A stretch of DNA of 64,000 nucleotides from CAYXSX01 sp964467925. Lineage in GTDB: Bacteria; Pseudomonadota; Alphaproteobacteria; Micavibrionales; Micavibrionaceae. The notes beneath the pieces are model-generated. The model was not told the DNA's origin and did not search any database. It worked only from the letters and a program-made list of their open reading frames with translations. Position numbers and translations under genes: made by a program. This document shows positions 1 to 7,877 of the stretch, one piece after another. Location: NCBI GenBank assembly GCA_964467925.1, contig CAYXSX010000008.1:5353-69352 (forward strand). The letters are read 5' to 3'. Positions within the stretch are counted from its first letter, which is position 1; every line of letters starts with the position of its first letter.

Positions 1-155
1 ATGCCCTTCTGGTCTTCCGTTCTGGCGTTGAACGCCTTACAGAATTCCATGATGTTCACGCCGTGCTGACCCAGAGCGGGACCGACCGGCGGGGACGGAT
101 TGGCGCTGCCGCCAATAATTGTCAGGTTAATAAAACCTGCGATCTTCTTTGCCAT
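1..155 (-). CDS. rplK: Ribosomal protein L11 (partial, runs off the window edge)
   Basis: The reverse strand encodes the first 51 residues of large-subunit protein L11, which binds 23S rRNA at the GTPase-associated centre and supports elongation-factor turnover. The N-terminus starts MAKKIAGFINL and contains the family signature PSPPVGPALGQHGVNIMEFC. The start codon at 153-155 has a GGAGAA ribosome-binding site just upstream. The C-terminal two thirds lie outside the window. In most bacteria rplK directly follows nusG; here about 1.2 kb with two unknown genes, a terminator and a palindromic repeat separates them. The identification is secure. Confidence 0.96.
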   Translation of the reverse strand, partial: MAKKIAGFINLTIIGGSANPSPPVGPALGQHGVNIMEFCKAFNARTEDQKG

Positions 156-179
156 TGTTTTTCTCCTTCTGCCCTTATC

Positions 180-290
180 GTCATCCTGAGCGAAGTCCTG
201 CGAAAGCCTTGGCGAAGCAGGACGAAGTCGAAGGATCTCCTTCAAAAACTTTTGAGATCCTTCCACTCGCTTACGCTCGGTCAGGACGAC
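180..290. repeat. Intergenic palindromic repeat, copy A
   Basis: An imperfect inverted repeat: GTCATCCTGAGCGAAG and CGAAGGATCTC on the left are mirrored by GAGATCCTTC and GTCAGGACGAC on the right. It shares outer arms (GTCATCC / GGATGAC-like) and the GGATCT / AGATCC core with the elements at 5971-6044 and 54723-54799. It lies upstream of rplK, downstream of the 161-residue unknown gene. It looks like a dispersed REP-like unit that can fold as RNA or DNA. Confidence 0.7.
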
Positions 291-427
291 AAAGTGAGCG
301 TTAATTGAGTTTCGTGGTGCGGCCCCGGCATGGTCTTGCTTTGCGGGCAACCTTCCACAACTAGGGGCGGGTTATAAAACCCCGCCATAGGAAATGCAAG
401 AAATAAATGTCAGAAAGATAAGGGAGC

Positions 428-913
428 TTAAGCCGCCAGCAGATGTTGCACCGCTTCACCAAGTTCACGAGGCTCTTGCGTCTGAGCGCGTGCCGTATTG
501 GAGCCGCTGGTCAGGCCATAGCCATATGCCACTCGCTCTTTTTTTTGCGTATCGTCGTGGATTGCCCCCCAAAGAGCCACAGCCGCATCCCGCACCTGCT
601 CGCGGAAAGCTTCTACACCTTCGAAACTCTGGCGATCATCGTAGGCAACGTTTATAATACTGACCAAATCGGTTTCGGTGACAGGGAAGTAATCCGTAGC
701 CTTGATAAACGGATCATTGGTAAGGTCGGGTTTCTGGCCATGACCGTTCACATGACGGCCCATGAGCGCATAAAAAGTCCCGCCTTGCTTGACGACGCCG
801 CCAAACCATAGATCCGCATAGCGCCTAGGAGCCTGATGGATCAAAGGCTCTGATGAAGAACGCCACGCGCGGCGCAACTGATGTAAATCAAGATCAAGGT
901 TTTGAAGTGACAT
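428..913 (-). CDS. Unknown 161-residue protein
   Basis: No family was recognised. The protein starts MSLQNLDLDLHQLRRAW, looks soluble, and has no signal peptide or membrane segment. The start at 911-913 is preceded on the minus strand by AAAGGAATCGCGTAA, a fair ribosome-binding site. Codon use and the acidic, varied composition look like a real gene; plus-strand reading frames across the same DNA are shadows. It sits between nusG and rplK, on the same strand as both, a place usually free of extra genes. Confidence 0.6.
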   Translation of the reverse strand: MSLQNLDLDLHQLRRAWRSSSEPLIHQAPRRYADLWFGGVVKQGGTFYALMGRHVNGHGQKPDLTNDPFIKATDYFPVTETDLVSIINVAYDDRQSFEGVEAFREQVRDAAVALWGAIHDDTQKKERVAYGYGLTSGSNTARAQTQEPRELGEAVQHLLAA

Positions 914-1010
914 TTACGCGATTCCTTTTGAATTATTGTGCGGTATTTTTACCTTTTTCATCACAAAAAGTCAATAATTATGTAAAAATATAATTTCGCT
1001 TTATCTCAAA

Positions 1011-1235
1011 CTAATTATTACCTGTAGGCTCGAAAGCTCCCGGACCCTCTAGCTCTCTGTTTGAGGGAATAGTATGAAGGAAATGCGGCACTCCAGCCCG
1101 CGGATCTCTAAGATCGGCATAACCGAGAGCCATCACCATTTCCAAATAGGGGTCGCTGGCAATGGGTTTCTTTGCATTATCGGTGCTTATGCCATTCCCT
1201 GTGGTTGTAGACCATGTATCAATAATCTTACTCAT
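1011..1235 (-). CDS. Unknown 74-residue protein
   Basis: A short soluble protein (MSKIIDTWSTTTGNG...), no family recognised. The start is preceded by GGAAGATTAAGAAA, an acceptable ribosome-binding site. It lies immediately after the nusG terminator and before the 161-residue unknown gene, on the same strand. The size means it could be spurious, but the ribosome-binding site and an otherwise empty interval favour a gene. Confidence 0.5.
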   Translation of the reverse strand: MSKIIDTWSTTTGNGISTDNAKKPIASDPYLEMVMALGYADLRDPRAGVPHFLHTIPSNRELEGPGAFEPTGNN

Positions 1236-1266
1236 TTTCTTAATCTTCCTTTTTATAGCGCACGCT

Positions 1267-1304
1267 CAAAAAAACTCCCGCACGCCTCAAGGCAACGGGA
1301 GTTT
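1267..1304 (-). terminator. Rho-independent terminator after nusG
   Basis: AAACTCCCG at 1272-1280 pairs with CGGGAGTTT at 1296-1304 (9 bp, 15-nt loop). On the minus strand the stem is followed by a run of seven T. It would end the secE-nusG transcript before the two unknown genes and rplK. Confidence 0.85.
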
Positions 1305-1339
1305 CGTAAAAGATTATTATACTAAATAAATGTAGAAAT

Positions 1340-1888
1340 CTACATTTTTTCTACCTGGCCGTATTCCAGCTCGACGGGCGTGGCGCGACCGAAAATGGAA
1401 ACGGCGACCTTAAGCACGCCTTTTTCCTCGTCCACTTCTTCCACGATACCGGCGAAGGATGCGAACGGCCCTTCGGTAACTTTGACTTCCTCGCCGATGT
1501 CATAGGTAACGGAGGGACGCGGACGCTCGATGCCCTCCTGAACCTGCTGGAGAATACGCTGCGCTTCCTTCTCGGAAATCGGCACGGGTTTGTTGCCGCC
1601 GGCGCCAAGGAAACCGGTCACCTTGGGGGTGTCCTTGATCAGGTGCCAGACCTCGTCGCGCATCGCAAGCTTCGCCAGCACGTAGCCGGGGAAGAATTTG
1701 CGCTCCGCATTAACACGCTGGCCGCGCTTGACCTCGACAACTTCTTCGGTGGGAACAAGGATTTCTCCCACGTAATCCTGCAGGCCCAATTTGGCGGCCT
1801 TTTCGTGAATGGCATCGGCCACGCGGTTTTCAAAACCGGAATAAACGTGAAGCACATACCATCTTTGTTTTTCTGCTGCTGCTGACAT
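1340..1888 (-). CDS. nusG: Transcription termination/antitermination protein NusG
   Basis: 182 residues, normal length for NusG, which binds RNA polymerase and couples it to Rho or the ribosome. The N-terminal NGN domain starts RWYVLHVYSGFENRVADAI (residues about 9-27) and continues with FFPGYVLAKLAM. The C-terminal KOW domain contains GEEVKVTEGPFASFAGIVEEV near residues 132-152. It lies directly downstream of secE and is followed by a strong terminator, so it closes a secE-nusG unit and is not co-transcribed with rplK by the simplest reading. Confidence 0.97.
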   Translation of the reverse strand: MSAAAEKQRWYVLHVYSGFENRVADAIHEKAAKLGLQDYVGEILVPTEEVVEVKRGQRVNAERKFFPGYVLAKLAMRDEVWHLIKDTPKVTGFLGAGGNKPVPISEKEAQRILQQVQEGIERPRPSVTYDIGEEVKVTEGPFASFAGIVEEVDEEKGVLKVAVSIFGRATPVELEYGQVEKM

Positions 1889-1927
1889 TTTTTGTTTCCT
1901 TATCTAATGTCGTTAAACTTCAAATTC

Positions 1928-2140
1928 CTAAAGACCGAACCCCATAATCAGGCGCATTAGAAACGCGATAATCTGGTCGGCGAAATATAGGAAAATCGAC
2001 GCCAGTATCACCATGATAAACACGGCGATGGTGGAGACGGTCGTTTCCTTGCGGGACGGCCATGTAATCTTTTTAAGCTCGTTTCTGACCTGGCGGAAAA
2101 ACGAGGCTGGCGTTGTCTTTTTGGTCTTGGTTTCGGCCAT
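1928..2140 (-). CDS. secE: Preprotein translocase subunit SecE
   Basis: A 70-residue single-spanning SecE that stabilises SecY in the inner-membrane translocon. After a basic start (MAETKTKKTTP), the conserved FFRQVRNELKKITWPSRKE amphipathic segment is followed by one membrane helix (TVSTIAVFIMVILASIFLYFADQ in part). An upstream in-frame start would add 21 residues, but the ATG at 2138-2140 matches the family and is preceded by GGGAAAGACTTATAAAA on the minus strand. It forms a unit with nusG. Confidence 0.95.
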   Translation of the reverse strand: MAETKTKKTTPASFFRQVRNELKKITWPSRKETTVSTIAVFIMVILASIFLYFADQIIAFLMRLIMGFGL

Positions 2141-2371
2141 TTTTATAAGTCTTTCCCTTGTTTCTTCCGAACATAACTCGTGTTCGCCGGGGGCGTTTTG
2201 CACTTATATTATGGTCGGGAATAACGCCTTTTTATAGGAAAGCGGTGGCAAATGCCAGAGAAAAATGATCTTTTATGCATTCTCGAATAGCCGCAGTTCC
2301 AGCTAGCTTGACAGCGTATGTGTTTTATGACTAAACAAATATTAAGTTAAATAGACTAGGGAGAAAAAATT

Positions 2372-2779
2372 ATGCCTATTCATATGTCCGCAGACTGGCA
2401 AGGGGCAAGCCGTGTTGTGCGTATTGATTTTCAAGACGTGCCTATGAATGCCATCAACGTTGATTTAGGGCGTCTCATACATCTCGCTGAATATAGCAAA
2501 CTAGGACGCGATGGCTTTGCCGTTACCATGGCGGAGGCGTTCGATCCGGAAACAAAAAAGGCAGTGGAAAGGCTGAAAAGGCCCAATCAAGTGCCTCACG
2601 TATTTTGTAGAATCGAAGGTGATTTAAAGAAAGCTGTTGACGCACTGCATGAGAAAAATCGTGACGGACAGATTGTGGATACAATAGAGAGAATTGAGCC
2701 CGTTATAATAGAACGCACCGCCACAACCCGCTATTCAGTTGAGCCGTTTCCGGGAAGCCGGGAGATTGAAGCTCCTTAA
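2372..2779 (+). CDS. Unknown 135-residue protein
   Basis: No family recognised. It starts MPIHMSADWQGASRVVRIDFQ, has no signal peptide or membrane segment, and a charged second half. An AGGGAG ribosome-binding site lies 9 bases before the ATG, and TTGACA at about 2310 could be a promoter -35. It is divergent from secE and convergent with the gcv genes, so it is likely a single-gene unit. Confidence 0.65.
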   Translation: MPIHMSADWQGASRVVRIDFQDVPMNAINVDLGRLIHLAEYSKLGRDGFAVTMAEAFDPETKKAVERLKRPNQVPHVFCRIEGDLKKAVDALHEKNRDGQIVDTIERIEPVIIERTATTRYSVEPFPGSREIEAP

Positions 2780-3048
2780 CGCAGCATAATTAAACAGTTC
2801 TAGCGTTCTTTGCATCCCTGGCGGTTCAAAAAGCTGTCCGGCAGCCAAACATAATTGTGAATAAATTCCTGTATCTTTAGTCCGTTTTATGCTACCTTGA
2901 AGGCATGAATAAACGCTCTATACAGCCAGCTCCGCAAAAAACGCAAGTCATTGCTTTTAAAGGAGAAATTTTCCAAAAAATGCAAGAGGGGCCCCCTCCC
3001 CCCTCGAAATTCGAAAACGAAATGAGGAAGTCTGATCTGGCTTTTAAA

Positions 3049-4628
3049 TCAAATGCTTATACCCGGTTTCCAGCGCAACACCGGGTTACGCGCGGCCTTG
3101 ACCTCATCAAGGCGACGACGCGGTGTAGAAAGCGGGAAGTCGTGGAATTTCTCTCCGTCACCCGCGCGGATATCGGCGGCAAAGCCCTTCATGACATTAA
3201 TGAAGCGGTCCATGGNNNNNNNNNNGAATCCTTGCTTTCGGTTTCCGTCGGCTCGATCAGCATGGTTCCGGGCAGGACGAGCGGGAAATACACTGTCATC
3301 GGGTGGAAGCCGTTATCACACAGCGCCTTGGCGATATCGAGCGTGGCCACGCCTTGCTCTTTCTGTGTTTTGTCGGTCAAAAGCGCCTCGTGCATGCACG
3401 GCCCCTGATGCGCGAAGGGCGCGTGGTAGTCATCTTTCAGGCTGGCAAGAATGTAATTGGCGTTCAGAACCGCGTCTTCGGAAACCTGGCGCAGACCGTC
3501 CGCACCGTGGCTCATCATATAAGACAGCGCGCGGACATGCATGCCGAACTGGCCCTGAAACCCTTTCAGGCGGCCCATAGTTTCGGGGCGGTCGCCTTCC
3601 GTTTCAAGGCGGTATGTATCACCCTCCTTCAGAACGGTGGGCACGGGCATGAACTGCGCCAGCTCCTCGGTGCAGCATATGGGGCCGGAACCCGGACCGC
3701 CACCACCATGCGGGGTGGAGAATGTTTTGTGCAAATTGATATGCATCACATCAACGCCGAAATCGCCTGGGCGTACATTGCCTACCAGCGCGTTAAAGTT
3801 TGCTCCATCGCAGTAAAAATAACCGCCCGCCTCATGCAACAAATCGGCAATCGGCAGAATATCTTTTTCAAACAGCCCGCAGGTATTGGGGTTGGTCACC
3901 ATCATACCGGCAACGTCCGCGCCCTTGGGGTCGGTCGCATAGAGCGCTTCCTTGAACGCCTCGACGCTCAGCATGCCGGTCTCTTTGGTGGAAATATTGC
4001 GTACCTCGAAACCGCAGATCACGGCGGTGGCCGGGTTCGTGCCGTGCGAACTGTCGGGCGTCAGGACGATACGGCGCTGTTTCACCTCGCCCTTTTGCTC
4101 ATGCGCGCGGCGGATGGTCATCATTCCGGCCAGTTCTCCATGAGCGCCAGCGGCGGGAGACAGGCACACGCCCGGAAGGCCCGTCAGCTCTGCCAGCCAG
4201 TTTTGCAACTCGTGCATCAGTTTCAGCGCGCCCTGCACCGTGCTTTCGGGCTGCTTGGGATGGATATGCGCAAAACCGGGAAGCCGCGCCATTTTCTCGT
4301 TCAGGCGCGGATTGTGTTTCATCGTGCACGAACCCAGCGGGAAAAACCCGTGATCGATGGAATAATTCCATGTGCTCATGCGCACGAAATGGCGCAGGGC
4401 CTGAGGCTCGGAAACCTGCGGCAGGCCGATGTCGCCGCGCGCCGATGCGCCGGTGCGAAGTTTAACGCCTGCGGGTTTGGGCAAATCGACGCCGGAATGA
4501 TCGCTGCGCTCTTTTTCCCAGAGCAGGTTTTCTTCATACATAAGACCGCGATCGCCGCTCATGGCCGATGTCTCCTTGGTGTTGTTGTTTGCGTTGGCCG
4601 CTTTTTCGATTTTCAGTTCCGCGCTCAT
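3049..4628 (-). CDS. gcvPB: Glycine dehydrogenase (decarboxylating) subunit 2, interrupted by an N-run
   Basis: The PLP-carrying half of two-subunit glycine decarboxylase (P-protein), which decarboxylates glycine and passes the aminomethyl group to lipoyl-GcvH. The PLP lysine lies in the conserved INLHKTFSTPHGGGGPGSGP stretch. Ten Ns at 3216-3225 interrupt the C-terminal region. Upstream of the gap the frame reads PTETESKD; downstream it resumes in a different frame as MDRFINVMKGFAADIR and ends KPGISI at the TGA 3049-3051. Merging the flanks through one shared base gives KDSMDRF in frame with no missing codons, so the gene is probably intact in the cell. It overlaps gcvPA by 4 bases. Confidence 0.95.
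3216..3225. other. Assembly gap (10 N)
   Basis: Ten consecutive undetermined bases inside gcvPB. The flanks are catgg on the left and gaatcc on the right. Ten bases does not keep frame, so the N count is a placeholder rather than a measured length. Confidence 0.99.
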
Positions 4629-5908
4629 GATAATGCCTCCTGCAGTGCGCTTGTCAGCGCCTTGATATCCTCGTCGCGCGTCATTTCCGTGGCGGCGAGC
4701 AGAAGGGTTTTTTCTCCGGTCGGGTATCCCGCGATGATGCCCTTGGCGGCCAGTTTCTCGATCACATCTTTGGCCGGTCTGGAAAGTTCCACTGCGAATT
4801 CGTTGAAGAAATTTTCGTTGATGATTTTAACGCCCTTCACTTTGCCGAGCGCGTCGGCAAGTTTGCAGGCGGCTTCATGGTTCAGGCGGGCAAGGTTTTT
4901 AAAACCGTCCTCGCCAAGCAGGCTCATATGAACCGTGAACGCCAGCGCGCAGAGCCCTTGGTTGGTACATATATTACTGGTCGCCTTGTCGCGGCGGATG
5001 TGTTGCTCGCGCGTGGAAAGGGTCAGCACGAAGCCGCGCTTGCCGTCCGCATCTTCCGTCATGCCGCAAAGACGGCCGGGCATCTGGCGCAGGAATTTCT
5101 CGCGGCAGGCGAAAAAGCCCAGATGCGGGCCACCGTAACTCATGGGCAGACCGATGCTCTGCGCCTCACCGCAAACAATGTCGGCCATTTCCGGTGCAGG
5201 CAAAAGGCCGAGGGAAACGATTTCATTGACCACGACAATGAGCAAAGCGCCCGTTTCGTCACATAATTTACGATACGGTTCGTATTGATGCGGAGCGCCA
5301 AAAAAGTCAGGGCTTTGAACGATAACGCAGGCTGTGTTTTCATCGGGCTTACCGTCGAAAATTTCAACCTCGCCATCAAAATTCCACATATAGGATTTGA
5401 GCACCTCGCGGTAATCGGGATGCAGCGCGTTGGCGAGTGCGATCTTTTTACGCTTGGTCACGCGCATCGCCATCAACGCGGCTTCGGTCGTTGCGGTCGC
5501 GCCGTCATACATAGAGGCATTGGCGACTTCCTGACCCGTCAACTGGGCGATAAAGGTCTGGAATTCGAAAATCATCTGAAGCGTGCCTTGCGCGATTTCC
5601 GGCTGATACGGCGTATAGGCGGTCAGGAATTCCGAACGCTGGATGATGTAATCCACGCTGGAAGGGATATGGTGGAAATATGCTCCCGCGCCGAGGAAGA
5701 ACGGTCCGTCGACGGCCGCGCGGTTTTCATTGGCGTACGAGCCCAGCAAACGCTCAACCTCCAGCTCGCCCATATGGTCGGGCAGGTTCACCTTGCCATC
5801 GACCATGGCCGAGGCCGGAACGTCGCGGTATAAATCTCGCACCGATTTATAACCGGTTTCTTTTAACATCGCCGCGCGCGCGGCTTTCGTTTGGGGCAGG
5901 TAACGCAT
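4625..5908 (-). CDS. gcvPA: Glycine dehydrogenase (decarboxylating) subunit 1
   Basis: 427 residues, the N-terminal half of the two-subunit P-protein of the glycine cleavage system; it forms the heterotetramer with GcvPB and lacks the PLP lysine. Recognisable stretches are FLGAGAYFHHIPSSVDYII (about residues 71-89), YTPYQPEIAQGTLQMIFEFQ and NASMYDGATATTEAALMA. It starts at 5906-5908 behind an AAGGAAAC ribosome-binding site and overlaps gcvPB through ATGA. The 175-bp spacer to gcvH holds a palindromic repeat. Confidence 0.96.
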   Translation of the reverse strand: MRYLPQTKAARAAMLKETGYKSVRDLYRDVPASAMVDGKVNLPDHMGELEVERLLGSYANENRAAVDGPFFLGAGAYFHHIPSSVDYIIQRSEFLTAYTPYQPEIAQGTLQMIFEFQTFIAQLTGQEVANASMYDGATATTEAALMAMRVTKRKKIALANALHPDYREVLKSYMWNFDGEVEIFDGKPDENTACVIVQSPDFFGAPHQYEPYRKLCDETGALLIVVVNEIVSLGLLPAPEMADIVCGEAQSIGLPMSYGGPHLGFFACREKFLRQMPGRLCGMTEDADGKRGFVLTLSTREQHIRRDKATSNICTNQGLCALAFTVHMSLLGEDGFKNLARLNHEAACKLADALGKVKGVKIINENFFNEFAVELSRPAKDVIEKLAAKGIIAGYPTGEKTLLLAATEMTRDEDIKALTSALQEALS

Positions 5909-5970
5909 GGTTTAGTTTCCTTTTTTAAAAACTACAGAGTGCGCAAGAGCTAAACAGAGACTAGCTAATT

Positions 5971-6044
5971 TGTCCTTTCGAAGGCTTTAGCCTGAGAAAT
6001 CTCATCTGGTTTTATGAGATCCCTCACATACGTTCGGGATGACA
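5971..6044. repeat. Intergenic palindromic repeat, copy B
   Basis: The element runs from TGTCCTTTCG to CGGGATGACA. GAGAAATCTCAT and ATGAGATCCCTC are facing inner arms. It is framed by a further perfect 10-bp inverted repeat, CAGAGTGCGC at 5935-5944 and GCGCACTCTG at 6054-6063. It separates gcvH from gcvPA and could stabilise or attenuate the message between them. The outer TGTCATCC form on the minus strand is shared with the copies at 180-290 and 54723-54799. Confidence 0.7.
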
Positions 6045-6083
6045 TTCTCTCTAGCGCACTCTGCGATCTCTGTAGTGAACTTT

Positions 6084-6461
6084 TTACTCCAGACCGTCCT
6101 TGTATTCGTTATACGCGGCTTCATCCATCAGCTCGGAAAGCTGCGCCGGGTTGCTCATTTTAATCTTGGCGATCCAGCCGCCTTCGGAAAGCGGCTTTGT
6201 AATCATCTCGAGATCATCGGGCATGTTGTCATTGGCCTCAATCACTTCGCCGTCAACAGGGCTGTAAACTTCGGCGGCGGTTTTCACCGATTCTACTACG
6301 GCGAAATCCTGGCCCTTGTTGACCTTGCGGCCCACTTCGGGCAGCTCGACAAAGACCAGATCGCCCAGCGCATCTTGCGCGTATTTGGTGATTCCAACCC
6401 ATGCGGTATCGCCATCGACATATACCGCTTCGTGGTCTTTGGTAAATTTTAGTTCGGCCAT
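6084..6461 (-). CDS. gcvH: Glycine cleavage system H protein
   Basis: 125 residues, the usual size. The lipoyl carrier shuttles the aminomethyl intermediate between P-, T- and L-proteins. The lipoylation site is K60 in VVESVKTAAEVYSPVDGEV. The start at 6459-6461 is preceded by AAAGGAGAAAACAAAA. It lies 22 bp after gcvT on the same strand, consistent with a gcvT-gcvH-gcvPA-gcvPB operon. Confidence 0.97.
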   Translation of the reverse strand: MAELKFTKDHEAVYVDGDTAWVGITKYAQDALGDLVFVELPEVGRKVNKGQDFAVVESVKTAAEVYSPVDGEVIEANDNMPDDLEMITKPLSEGGWIAKIKMSNPAQLSELMDEAAYNEYKDGLE

Positions 6462-6483
6462 TTTTGTTTTCTCCTTTTACTGC

Positions 6484-7593
6484 TTAAGCTGCCTGTTTCT
6501 TGGTTGATTTCGTGCGGGCCTGAACATGGGGAAGGCCAGTTATCTCCGCCGCAATATTGCGACCGCGCACATTAACGAAAATCTTTGCGCCCTCTTGCGC
6601 TTCTTCCGCTTTCACGTATCCCATACCGATACCGTAGCCCAGCGTGGGAGAATGTCCGCCGCTGGTAAGGGTTCCGATCGGCTCGTCATTTGTATTTCTG
6701 ATTTCACTGCCCTCGCGCGCCACGCCCTTATCGGTAAGCTTGACGCCGATAAATTTTCGCGCCGTTCCCTCTTCGCGTTCGCGGGCAATGCGATCCTCGC
6801 CGAAATAACCGGAAGCGTCCTTGCCGATCACCCAGCCGATTCCGGCCTCGACCGGAGAGGTCTTCGCATCGATGTCATGGCCGTAAAGTGCATAACCCAT
6901 CTCGAGACGTAAAGAATCGCGCGCGGCCAGCCCGATCGGCTCAACCGCATCATGCGCTACAAGCTTGTCCCACAGCGCGGGAGCCTCTTCGTTTTTAACG
7001 GCAATCTCGAAACCGTCTTCACCGGTATAACCAAGGCGGCTGATGAACATGGTATTATCCAGCGCGGCGCGCACACTCATATAAGGCATGTCCGATAGAT
7101 CAATGCCGACAACATCGCGCATAACCTGTTCCGCCTTTTGCCCCTGCAGAGCCAGAAGCGCCCAGTCGTCGAAATAAATCAGATCGACATTCGCGGGCAG
7201 GTTTTCGCGGATCCACGCGATGTCCTTGTCCTTGCATCCGGCGTTGATCACAAGGTGGAAATCGTTATCGCCTGTGCGTGCAACCATCAGATCGTCGATA
7301 ATGCCGCCTTCCGGGTTGGTCAGAACGGAATATTTGGTGCGCAGCAGGCCGAGTTTTTCGAAAGAGGAAGGGGTGAGTTTCTGGATAAAATCGAGCGCCT
7401 CGCGCCCGCCGTCGGCCCCTTTAAGCATCGCTTGCCCCATATGGGAAACATCAAAAAGCCCGCAGGATTCGCGCACCCATAAATGTTCCTTCATCACGCC
7501 AAGGCCGTAATAAAGCGGCATGTCATAGCCGGCAAACTCGCCCATTTTGGCACCAAGATCCAAATGCTTTTGGTGTAAAGCTGTTTTGCGCAA
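6484..7593 (-). CDS. gcvT: Aminomethyltransferase (glycine cleavage T protein)
   Basis: 369 residues, full length. It releases ammonia and transfers the methylene carbon from GcvH to tetrahydrofolate. Seen: DVSHMGQAMLKG near residue 48, a central GYTGEDGFEIAV stretch, and LGYGIGMGYV towards the C-terminus, all typical of GcvT. It is the first gene of the gcv operon. I looked for a glycine riboswitch in the 127 bp upstream (7594-7720) and did not see one. The tRNA-Trp remnant lies about 130 bp upstream in the opposite direction. Confidence 0.96.
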   Translation of the reverse strand: MRKTALHQKHLDLGAKMGEFAGYDMPLYYGLGVMKEHLWVRESCGLFDVSHMGQAMLKGADGGREALDFIQKLTPSSFEKLGLLRTKYSVLTNPEGGIIDDLMVARTGDNDFHLVINAGCKDKDIAWIRENLPANVDLIYFDDWALLALQGQKAEQVMRDVVGIDLSDMPYMSVRAALDNTMFISRLGYTGEDGFEIAVKNEEAPALWDKLVAHDAVEPIGLAARDSLRLEMGYALYGHDIDAKTSPVEAGIGWVIGKDASGYFGEDRIAREREEGTARKFIGVKLTDKGVAREGSEIRNTNDEPIGTLTSGGHSPTLGYGIGMGYVKAEEAQEGAKIFVNVRGRNIAAEITGLPHVQARTKSTKKQAA

Positions 7594-7669
7594 ACGCCCT
7601 GTCCTTCTTCCGTTGATGAATTAATAATAAGGAAATTAATGGAATTGCAGCAAGGAGTCCATACGGCAC

Positions 7670-7698
7670 TTGCCATTTTCCCGGAATAAAAGTAAGAA
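7670..7698 (+). promoter_or_regulatory. Probable original tRNA-Trp promoter, now driving a tRNA fragment
   Basis: TTGCCA at 7670-7675 and TAAGAA at 7693-7698 are 17 bp apart, placing a start near 7705, about 16 bases before the tRNA 5' half at 7721. This is inferred from the hexamers and position. After island integration it would transcribe only the truncated tRNA. Confidence 0.5.
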
Positions 7699-7720
7699 TA
7701 GGCCCGTCTAACGGCCTTAT

Positions 7721-7760
7721 AGGGGTATAGCTCAGCTGGTAGAGCGACGGTCTCCAAAAC
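7721..7760 (+). pseudogene. 5' half of tRNA-Trp, left attachment site (attL)
   Basis: These 40 bases are identical to 18762-18801, the first 40 bases of the intact tRNA-Trp. Identity covers the acceptor 5' strand, D arm, anticodon stem 5' strand and anticodon loop, and stops just past the loop; from 7761 the sequence (agcttgtcta) is unrelated to tRNA. The fragment cannot fold a T arm or acceptor stem. It is the left boundary of the island. Confidence 0.95.
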
Positions 7761-7835
7761 AGCTTGTCTAACTATTTTTCTTTGTATTTTCAGCTATTTA
7801 ATGTTATAAAAACCTGTCACTTTCATGTCACCTAG

Positions 7836-7858
7836 GGACATTTTGTCACCTATGTGTC
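7836..7858 (+). repeat. Left integrase/Xis arm-type repeat
   Basis: This 23-bp stretch matches 18680-18702 near the right end at 21 of 23 positions. Its core is TTTGTCACCTAT. A further TGTCAC unit lies at 7815 and ATGTCACCTAGG at 7825, giving a cluster of TGTCAC motifs between the left repeat and the integrase gene. Position and pairing across both ends suggest arm-type recombinase or excisionase binding sites. Confidence 0.6.
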
Positions 7859-7877
7859 GCCTAATCAAGGGGCAGGA

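Noticed and set aside
2905..3408. A plus-strand reading frame crossing the N gap (MNKRSIQPAP...)
   Set aside because: Most of it is antisense to the certain C-terminus of gcvPB. The first 48 residues (2905-3048) look somewhat protein-like, but no independent stop or family supports a gene.
3303..4931. A 542-codon open frame antisense to gcvPB/gcvPA
   Set aside because: A shadow frame of two well-identified genes; no domain and no ribosome-binding site.
7594..7720. A glycine riboswitch upstream of gcvT
   Set aside because: Expected for many gcv operons, but no tandem glycine-aptamer core was found in the interval.
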